The position numbers and the translations under genes are program-made. From an uncultured Pseudomonadota bacterium (GTDB lineage Bacteria; Pseudomonadota; Gammaproteobacteria; Burkholderiales; SG8-41), in contig CAMPGR010000089.1 of NCBI GenBank assembly GCA_946885605.1, forward strand, positions 1 to 15,944: a stretch of DNA of 15,944 nucleotides. Reading direction: 5' to 3'. The notes beneath the pieces were generated by a model. That model saw only the letters and a program-made list of their open reading frames with translations, did not search any database and had not been told where the DNA came from. This document shows positions 8,555 to 13,684 of the stretch, one piece after another. Each line of letters begins with the position of its first letter. Position 1 is the stretch's first letter.

Positions 8555-8593
8555 CCCGGCCGAGCTCACCTCCATTAATTACCCCGCTCGCGA

Positions 8594-9166
8594 ATGACAA
8601 TAAAGTCCGACCGGTGGATCCGCCTCATGGCCGAGCGCCACCGCATGATCGATCCCTTCGAGCCCGGCCAGATCAAGTTCGCAAACGGCCACCGGCTCGT
8701 GTCCTACGGCACCTCGAGCTACGGCTACGATATCCGCTGCTCGAACGAGTTCAAGATCTTCACCAACATCAACACCACCATCGTCGATCCCAAGAACTTC
8801 GACGAGCGCTCGTTCGTCGACTTCCGGGGCGATGTGTGCATCATCCCGCCGAACTCCTTCGCGCTCGCCCGCACCGTGGAGTACTTCCGCATCCCGCGCA
8901 ACGTGCTCACGATCTGCCTCGGCAAGAGCACCTACGCGCGCTGCGGCATCATCGTCAACGTGACGCCGCTCGAGCCCGAGTGGGAAGGCTACGTGACGCT
9001 CGAGTTCTCCAACACGACACCGCTTCCCGCCAAGATCTACGCCAACGAAGGCGTCGCGCAGGTGATCTTCCTCGAGTCCGCACCGGACGACGTCTGCGAG
9101 ATCTCCTACAAGGATCGCGGCGGGAAGTACCAGGGGCAGAGCGGCGTCACGCTGCCCAAGATCTGA
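8594..9166 (+). CDS. dcd: dCTP deaminase
   Basis: Deaminates dCTP to dUTP (EC 3.5.4.13), the main source of dUMP for thymidylate synthesis in many proteobacteria; cytoplasmic homotrimer. It has 190 residues against 193 in E. coli. Opening [14 protein letters not shown] is typical of the family. The active-site block [31 protein letters not shown] runs from 110 to 140, in which Ser112, Arg116 and the catalytic Glu137 (TLEF) correspond to the E. coli Ser111, Arg115 and Glu138. The C-terminal [12 protein letters not shown] closes over the nucleotide. The start is ATG at 8594 with no clear Shine-Dalgarno. ThyA and FolA, which act further down the same pathway, are encoded 1.5-3.5 kb downstream on the other strand. 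Confidence 0.97.
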   Translation: MTIKSDRWIRLMAERHRMIDPFEPGQIKFANGHRLVSYGTSSYGYDIRCSNEFKIFTNINTTIVDPKNFDERSFVDFRGDVCIIPPNSFALARTVEYFRIPRNVLTICLGKSTYARCGIIVNVTPLEPEWEGYVTLEFSNTTPLPAKIYANEGVAQVIFLESAPDDVCEISYKDRGGKYQGQSGVTLPKI

Positions 9167-9314
9167 CGCGTAGCGTCGGCTTCAGCCCACGGTTTCTCGC
9201 CTCCGCCACGCGCGCTTGGCGCGACTCGCGCGCAGTTCCGCGCAGCTTCCAAACCGTGCGTTTTTGCACGCTCGCCACGGCGCGAAATTTTTTTTCGGCG
9301 CGGGCCCGAATCGC
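9167..9314. other. Intergenic stretch after dcd with small hairpins and a T8 run
   Basis: No gene is seen. It holds several short stems: GACGC-GTA-GCGTC starting at the dcd stop, CGCGC-TTG-GCGCG near 9215, and CGTGC-GTTTTT-GCACG near 9255-9270. An A3T8 tract (9285-9295) is flanked by two GGCGCG copies. The last hairpin and T-run are too far apart to make a textbook terminator, but this is the likely end of the dcd transcript. The phrase GTCGGCTTCAGCCCACGG near 9176 resembles a decayed palindromic repeat. Confidence 0.35.
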
Positions 9315-9342
9315 TTGATTCCTGGTACATAGCTCCTATAAT
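9315..9342 (+). promoter_or_regulatory. Strong sigma70-type promoter ahead of the leader ORF and decarboxylase
   Basis: TTGATT (-35, 9315-9320) and TATAAT (-10, 9337-9342) are spaced by 16 bases: four and six of six consensus matches, the best promoter in the window. Transcription would start near 9349, giving a leader of about 130 bases before the decarboxylase ATG, unusually long next to the other genes here. That leader contains the 21-codon ORF. Confidence 0.65.
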
Positions 9343-9397
9343 TCGCGACAATTTCGTTATTCCCCAATTGCGGGAGAGCGACTTGAAGGAGGTCATC

Positions 9398-9463
9398 ATG
9401 AGAGTTTCGCCGAACTGCCGCTGCATGGTTGAAGTTGTTGCCTTTTTGATTCCGGAATCTTAG
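9398..9463 (+). CDS. 21-codon candidate leader peptide upstream of the decarboxylase
   Basis: Small ORF from ATG to TAG encoding 21 residues that begin MRVSPNCRCMVEV and end AFLIPES. It has the strongest Shine-Dalgarno in the window, AAGGAGGT (9386-9393), four bases from the ATG. It lies about 50 bases after a consensus promoter and stops 17 bases before the decarboxylase ATG, in a different frame. The peptide has a Cys-Arg-Cys motif and one rare AGA codon as codon 2, followed by a hydrophobic half. Enteric speF is controlled by the ornithine-sensing leader SpeFL, which gives a precedent for the arrangement, but the two peptides share no sequence I can see. That it is translated is inferred. 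It could instead be a coupling cistron or a small membrane peptide. Confidence 0.5.
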   Translation: MRVSPNCRCMVEVVAFLIPES

Positions 9464-9480
9464 GTCCGAAGGAGACTTTG

Positions 9481-10668
9481 ATGGCCGTGCGCTCTGTCGC
9501 CCTTAAGAAACAGCAACCCGCTTTCGAGAACGACCAGCAGCTCTTCGACACCCATCCCGAAGTACGCCTGGACTTTGACCGCGTCCGGGGAGCGCTCAAA
9601 GAGGGCTACACCAAGCCCTTCCTCCTGGTCGATACCCAAATCGTTCGAACCAAGGCCCGCCGCTTCAAGGCCGCCATGCCGCGCGTGCATCCGCACTACG
9701 CGGTGAAGGCGAACCCGAATCCGCGGGTGCTGAAGGCGCTGATCGAGGAAGGCGTCGGCTTCGAGATCGCTTCCATCGCCGAGCTCGACCTCCTGCTCGG
9801 CCTGGGTGTCGCGCCCGCGGAGATCTACTACTCGAACCCGATGAAGTCGCGCGCGTACATCGAGTACGCGGCGCAGAAGGGCGTGGAGTGGTACGTGCTC
9901 GACAGCGTGGAAGAGCTGCGGAAGATCGTGAGCGTGAAGCCGGACGCCAAGCTTTACGTCCGGATCGAAGCGCCCAACGTCGGGAGCGACTGGCCGCTCG
10001 CGGGCAAGTTCGGCATCAAGAGCACGGAAGTGGACGGTATCATCGCCGAGGCGGCGGCGCTTGGCGCGGATCTGGCGGGCGTGACCTTCCACGTCGGCTC
10101 GCAATGCCGCAACCCGGAGAACTGGCGCGTGGGCATCCAACATGCCAAGCGCGTCTTCCGCAAGATGCGCCTCGCGGGGCTCACGCCGCGGCTCCTCAAT
10201 ATAGGCGGCGGCTACCCCGTGCGCCACGTGAAGCCCATTCCCTCGATCGAGCGCATCGCCGAGGTGGTCAACCACGGCATCCGCGACATCCCGCAGTCGG
10301 TCCGTATCATGGCCGAGCCGGGGCGCTTTCTCGTGTCCGACGCCGGCTACTTCGTGTGCCGCGTCGTCGGGACGGCAACCCGCGGCGGCAAGCGCTGGAT
10401 GTACTGGGACGCGGGCGTCTTTGGCGGCGTCATCGAGACGACCGAGGGGCTGCGCTACGACATCCACACCGACCGCACCGGCAAGGTGATCCCGTGGTGC
10501 ATCGCCGGGCCCACCTGTGACTCGGTGGACGTGTGCATGCGCGACGAGATGTTCCCCGAGGACATGCAGGAAGGAGACTTCATCTACATCGCCAACGCGG
10601 GCGCGTACACGACCGCCTACGCGAGCAACTTCAACGGCTTTCCGCTACCGGACGTCCGCGTCATCTAG
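9481..10668 (+). CDS. Ornithine (or lysine/ornithine) decarboxylase, PLP-dependent, fold type III
   Basis: Converts ornithine to putrescine (EC 4.1.1.17), the entry to polyamine synthesis; lysine to cadaverine is a possible second activity. It has 395 residues, cytoplasmic, with the alanine-racemase barrel of the eukaryotic-type ODC group. Lys76 in YAVKANPNP binds PLP. HVGSQC (204-209) and GGGYP (242-246) are cofactor sites, and EPGR (279-282) holds the phosphate. GPTCDSVD (343-350) contains the catalytic Cys346-Asp347 pair, and AGAYTTAYASNFNGF completes the site. The ATG at 9481 is preceded by GAAGGAG; a TTG just before it is not needed. A 21-codon ORF and a strong promoter precede it and a strong terminator follows. 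Diaminopimelate and arginine decarboxylase are less likely on motifs, but ornithine versus lysine cannot be settled by eye. Confidence 0.88.
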   Translation: MAVRSVALKKQQPAFENDQQLFDTHPEVRLDFDRVRGALKEGYTKPFLLVDTQIVRTKARRFKAAMPRVHPHYAVKANPNPRVLKALIEEGVGFEIASIAELDLLLGLGVAPAEIYYSNPMKSRAYIEYAAQKGVEWYVLDSVEELRKIVSVKPDAKLYVRIEAPNVGSDWPLAGKFGIKSTEVDGIIAEAAALGADLAGVTFHVGSQCRNPENWRVGIQHAKRVFRKMRLAGLTPRLLNIGGGYPVRHVKPIPSIERIAEVVNHGIRDIPQSVRIMAEPGRFLVSDAGYFVCRVVGTATRGGKRWMYWDAGVFGGVIETTEGLRYDIHTDRTGKVIPWCIAGPTCDSVDVCMRDEMFPEDMQEGDFIYIANAGAYTTAYASNFNGFPLPDVRVI

Positions 10669-10686
10669 AACAAGGCAGAGAACCTG

Positions 10687-10722
10687 AAAGGGCCAGGGTC
10701 GCATCCGATCCCGGCCCTTTTT
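10687..10722 (+). terminator. Intrinsic terminator, decarboxylase/folA convergence
   Basis: AAAGGGCC (10687-10694) pairs with GGCCCTTT (10713-10720). The inner GGGTCG/CGATCCC extends the stem with a mismatch and a bulge, and TTTTT-A-TTT follows on the plus strand. It begins 18 bases after the decarboxylase stop. The folA TAA begins right at its edge (10723-10721 on the minus strand), so the hairpin also sits directly downstream of folA and may end both transcripts. Confidence 0.85.
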
Positions 10723-11215
10723 ATTTGCGGTCGTAGACCGCGAAGCGGTAGGGGTAGGCGTGCTTTTCGTCGGTGCCGAAGCTTTCGGCCGAGGTTTCGC
10801 GCCACGCGCTCCAATCGATCTCGGGCATGAAGGTGTCGCCGGGCGGCTCCGCCTCCACCGTGGTGAGGTAGATGCGATCCGCGCGGGGAAGCGTTTCGCG
10901 ATACAGCTCGCCGCCGCCGATCACGAAAATCTCCTCCTCGTTTCGGCACCGGGCAATCGCCTCATCCAGGGAGTGAGCGACGATGGCGCCGGGGACCCGG
11001 TAGTCCGACTGCCGGGTCACGATGATGGTCGTGCGGCCGGGAAGCAGCCGGCCGATCGACTCATACGTCTTGCGCCCCATGATGATCGGATGCCCCATCG
11101 TGATGCGCTTGAAGAGCTGCAGCTCGTTGGGAAGATGCCAGGGGATGCGGCCGCCGGCGCCGATGACGCGGTTTCTGGCCATCGCGACGATGAGCGAAAC
11201 GCGCGGGCGCGGCAT
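10721..11215 (-). CDS. folA: Dihydrofolate reductase
   Basis: NADPH-dependent reduction of dihydrofolate to tetrahydrofolate (EC 1.5.1.3), which regenerates the folate oxidised by ThyA; cytoplasmic. It has 164 residues from the start chosen here, close to the 159 of E. coli. Visible are VIGAGGRIPWHLPNEL with Trp26 and the active-site acid Glu31, the NADPH loop GRKTYES (47-53), TTIIVTRQ, and the conserved FVIGGGELY (97-105). I prefer the ATG at 11213-11215 (MPRPRVSLIVAMARN): the usual DHFR N-terminus begins there, with a GGGGGA about six bases upstream. In-frame GTG and ATG starts eight and six residues earlier cannot be excluded. It lies 36 bases after thyA on the same strand, so the two are almost certainly co-transcribed. 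Its stop touches the shared terminator. Confidence 0.94.
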   Translation of the reverse strand: MPRPRVSLIVAMARNRVIGAGGRIPWHLPNELQLFKRITMGHPIIMGRKTYESIGRLLPGRTTIIVTRQSDYRVPGAIVAHSLDEAIARCRNEEEIFVIGGGELYRETLPRADRIYLTTVEAEPPGDTFMPEIDWSAWRETSAESFGTDEKHAYPYRFAVYDRK

Positions 11216-11251
11216 CTCCTTTCCCCCGTCCATCGGCACGCCCGGCGCCGT

Positions 11252-12046
11252 TCAGACCGCAACCGGCGCCTTGATCGCCGGGTGCGGATCGTAGCCCTCG
11301 AGCGTGAAGTCCTCGTACTTGAAGTCGAACAGGCTTTTCACCTGGGGGTTGAGGCGCATCACGGGCAGCCGCCGTGGCGTACGGTTGAGCTGCTCACGCG
11401 CCTGCTCGAGGTGATTCCGGTAAAGGTGCGTGTCGCCGAAGGTGTGGATGAATTCGCCGGGCTTGAGCTCGCACGCCTGCGCGACCATAAGCGTGAGGAG
11501 GGCATAGGAAGCGATATTGAACGGCACCCCGAGGAAGAGATCGGCGCTCCTCTGGTACATCTGGCATGAGAGCCGTCCGTTCGCCACGTAGAACTGAAAA
11601 AACGCATGGCACGGCATCAACGCCATGCGGTCAAGATCGCCGACGTTCCACGCCGAGACGATCAAGCGTCGGGAATCAGGGTTCTTCCGGAGCTGCTCCA
11701 GCACCTGACTGATCTGGTCGATGTGCCGTCCATCCGCCGCGGGCCACGAGCGCCACTGGTAGCCGTACACCGGACCGAGATTGCCCTCCGCGTCCGCCCA
11801 TTCATCCCAGATCGTGACGCCGGTGTCCCGCAAGTACTTGATATTGGTGTCGCCCTTCAGGAACCACAGCAGCTCGTGGATGATCGACTTCAGATGCACC
11901 TTCTTCGTCGTGAGCAGCGGAAAGCCGGCCGCGAGATCGAAGCGCAGCTGCGCGCCAAAAATGCTGAGCGTCCCGGTGCCGGTGCGGTCGGTCTTGGGCG
12001 CTCCGTGTTCGAGCACGTGCTGCATGAGATCGAGATATTGGCGCAT
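11252..12046 (-). CDS. thyA: Thymidylate synthase
   Basis: Makes dTMP from dUMP with methylene-tetrahydrofolate as carbon donor and reductant (EC 2.1.1.45); cytoplasmic dimer. It has 264 residues, the same length as E. coli ThyA, and is very similar throughout. Visible are [12 protein letters not shown] (20-31), the nucleophile Cys146 in [30 protein letters not shown], and the C-terminal IKAPVAV. The frame stays open 15 residues further upstream through a TTG, but the ATG at 12044-12046 ([15 protein letters not shown]) matches the family start exactly. There is no clear Shine-Dalgarno. First gene of the thyA-folA pair; its leader contains an 11-base tandem repeat. Confidence 0.98.
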   Translation of the reverse strand: MRQYLDLMQHVLEHGAPKTDRTGTGTLSIFGAQLRFDLAAGFPLLTTKKVHLKSIIHELLWFLKGDTNIKYLRDTGVTIWDEWADAEGNLGPVYGYQWRSWPAADGRHIDQISQVLEQLRKNPDSRRLIVSAWNVGDLDRMALMPCHAFFQFYVANGRLSCQMYQRSADLFLGVPFNIASYALLTLMVAQACELKPGEFIHTFGDTHLYRNHLEQAREQLNRTPRRLPVMRLNPQVKSLFDFKYEDFTLEGYDPHPAIKAPVAV

Positions 12047-12061
12047 AAGTCGCGAGCCGGG

Positions 12062-12090
12062 ATCGAGGATCAGGAAGCCATCGAGGATCA
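12062..12090. repeat. 11-bp tandem direct repeat in the thyA leader
   Basis: ATCGAGGATCA occurs at 12062-12072 and again at 12080-12090, an 18-base period, with a partial third copy ATCGAG at 12095-12100. On the thyA strand the unit reads TGATCCTCGAT. The repeats lie between the thyA start and its candidate -10 element, so they would be in the transcribed leader or around the start site. They could be a tandem binding site for a regulator or a chance duplication. Confidence 0.5.
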
Positions 12091-12109
12091 ACCCATCGAG
12101 TTGCGCATG

Positions 12110-12115
12110 ATTCTA
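12110..12115 (-). promoter_or_regulatory. Candidate -10 element for thyA
   Basis: On the minus strand TAGAAT matches the -10 consensus at five of six positions. It would start transcription near 12103, giving a leader of about 55 bases that carries the tandem repeat. No good -35 box is visible at 16-18 bases. Confidence 0.3.
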
Positions 12116-12149
12116 ATGGATTTGAACAAGGCGCGCGGCGTCGCACGGT

Positions 12150-12155
12150 TATAAT
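12150..12155 (+). promoter_or_regulatory. Candidate -10 element for the aminopeptidase gene
   Basis: A perfect TATAAT followed by GC-rich TCCGCCG lies 30 bases before the aminopeptidase ATG. TTGAAC (12122-12127) upstream would make a 22-base spacer, too long for a standard -35. It faces away from thyA, so this 139-base gap is a divergent promoter region. Confidence 0.45.
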
Positions 12156-12185
12156 TCCGCCGTCCTGTCACTTGCATCCGAATGC

Positions 12186-13652
12186 ATGCTTGCGAAGCTC
12201 GAACAGAATGGAGCGTTGTTGACGGTCGCCGAAGCGCGACGGGCCAGTCATCTGTTGATCGTTTTGCCGCCGGTGAAGGAGCGCGGCGCGCTGAACGGCG
12301 TGCCGTTTGCCGACGCACTGGAAACGGCGCTCAAGCGCCGGCGCAAAAAGCTGGAAGAGCTTGCCAAATCGCCTGTCGCCGCCGATCTCCCGCACGGCGC
12401 GTTGGCGGCGTGGGTTGCGCTCGATCCCGCGCAGCCGCCGTTCGAGCAGCAGACCGCTGCGCGCAAGGCCCTGCAGCTCCTGCTCGCCGAAAAACCGAAG
12501 GAAATTGCGATCGCAGTGTTCGGCGAACCCGGGACGCGGCAGGGCGCAGCCGAGCGCGCCGTGTACGCGGCGTGGGTGAACGGAACGCCTTTGCCCGAAC
12601 GCAAGAAAAAATCCGAGGCCGTCCCGCTGGAGCGGATCCGGCTCTACGGTTGCACCGACGCCGACGGGTTTCCGCTCGCGCGCGCGCAGGCGATGGGTAA
12701 CACGCTGTGCCGCGAGCTCACCGTGCTGCCGCCCAATGAGCTGACGCCCGGCGCCTATCGTCGTCGCGTCGCCAAGCTCGCGCGCGAGCGCGGCTGGGGG
12801 CATGAGGAGTACGATCTCAAGCGGTTGCGCCGCATGGGCGCCGGCGCTTTTGTCGCCGTCGCGCAGGGCAGCCTTCAGGAAGACGCGGCGATCGTGCGGC
12901 TGCGTTACCGCCACCGCAAGGCCGGTAAGACGCTGGCGCTCGTCGGCAAAGGCATCTGCTTCGACACCGGCGGGCACAACCTCAAGACCGCGCGCTACAT
13001 GCACGGCATGCACGAGGATATGAACGGCTCTGCCGTCGCGCTGGGCATCATGCTGGCCGCGACCGAAGCAGAATTGCCCGTCAACCTCGACTGCTGGCTC
13101 GCGATTGCCCAGAACCATCTGAGCCCCAAGGCCTACAAGCAGAACGAAGTGATCACCGCGCTCAACGGGACGACGATCGAGATCGTCCATACCGACGCCG
13201 AAGGCCGTCTCGTGCTGTCGGATGCGCTCACGCTCGCCGCGCGGGCGAAGCCCGATCTCATCGTCGATTTCGCGACGCTCACGGGCAGTATGCACATCGC
13301 GCTCGGCGACCGCTACAGCGGCATCTTTGCAACGAGCGACGAAATCGCCCAGAACGCGATCGCCTCCGGCACCGCGTCCGGTGAACGCGTGTGGCGCTTT
13401 CCGCTGGACGACGACTACGATGCGGCGCTCGAGAGCAGCATCGCGGACGTGAAGCAATGCACCCTGGACGGCGAGGCCGATCACATACTGGGCGCGCGCT
13501 TGCTCAAGCGCTTCACCGAGAACCGGCCGTGGATCCACATGGACTTGTCGGGCAGCAATTGCAAGGGCGGCCTCGGCGCGGTGGCGACCGACGTCACGGG
13601 ATTTGGCGTTGCGTGGGGCGTGCACCTGCTGAAGTCGTGGCTCGCTAAGTAA
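12186..13652 (+). CDS. Leucyl aminopeptidase family protein (peptidase M17)
   Basis: Two-metal exopeptidase that removes N-terminal residues from peptides; cytoplasmic, normally hexameric. It has 488 residues. The N-terminal domain (1 to about 165) is divergent and rich in Ala, Lys and Arg. The catalytic domain keeps every expected metal or catalytic position: Lys255 in GKGICFDTGG, Asp260, Lys267, Asp278 in HEDMNG, and Asp337, Glu339 and Arg341 in the signature TDAEGRL. Two details differ from E. coli PepA: the signature begins with His336 instead of Asn, and the block HNLKTARYMHGMHEDM replaces the usual ISIKP-type stretch. It is therefore an M17 subfamily distinct from PepA/CarP, and I withhold the symbol. 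The start is ATG at 12186 with no clear Shine-Dalgarno. The next gene follows after 32 bases, likely as part of the same transcript. Confidence 0.92.
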   Translation: MLAKLEQNGALLTVAEARRASHLLIVLPPVKERGALNGVPFADALETALKRRRKKLEELAKSPVAADLPHGALAAWVALDPAQPPFEQQTAARKALQLLLAEKPKEIAIAVFGEPGTRQGAAERAVYAAWVNGTPLPERKKKSEAVPLERIRLYGCTDADGFPLARAQAMGNTLCRELTVLPPNELTPGAYRRRVAKLARERGWGHEEYDLKRLRRMGAGAFVAVAQGSLQEDAAIVRLRYRHRKAGKTLALVGKGICFDTGGHNLKTARYMHGMHEDMNGSAVALGIMLAATEAELPVNLDCWLAIAQNHLSPKAYKQNEVITALNGTTIEIVHTDAEGRLVLSDALTLAARAKPDLIVDFATLTGSMHIALGDRYSGIFATSDEIAQNAIASGTASGERVWRFPLDDDYDAALESSIADVKQCTLDGEADHILGARLLKRFTENRPWIHMDLSGSNCKGGLGAVATDVTGFGVAWGVHLLKSWLAK

Positions 13653-13684
13653 CCCGTTATCCGGATCTCTCGGGGAGGGGATTC

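Noticed and set aside
9285..9295. A3T8 tract as a classic intrinsic terminator for dcd
   Set aside because: No stable GC stem lies immediately upstream; the nearest hairpin is more than 10 bases away, so I list it only as intergenic structure.
9460..10467. 335-codon minus-strand ORF opposite the decarboxylase
   Set aside because: Antisense shadow; no conserved motif and no promoter or ribosome-binding site of its own seen.
12047..12091. 15-residue N-terminal extension of ThyA from a TTG
   Set aside because: ThyA from the ATG at 12046 has exactly the E. coli length and start; the extension only translates the tandem repeat.
12168..13625. 485-codon minus-strand ORF opposite the aminopeptidase
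   Set aside because: Almost exactly covers the M17 gene and has shadow composition.
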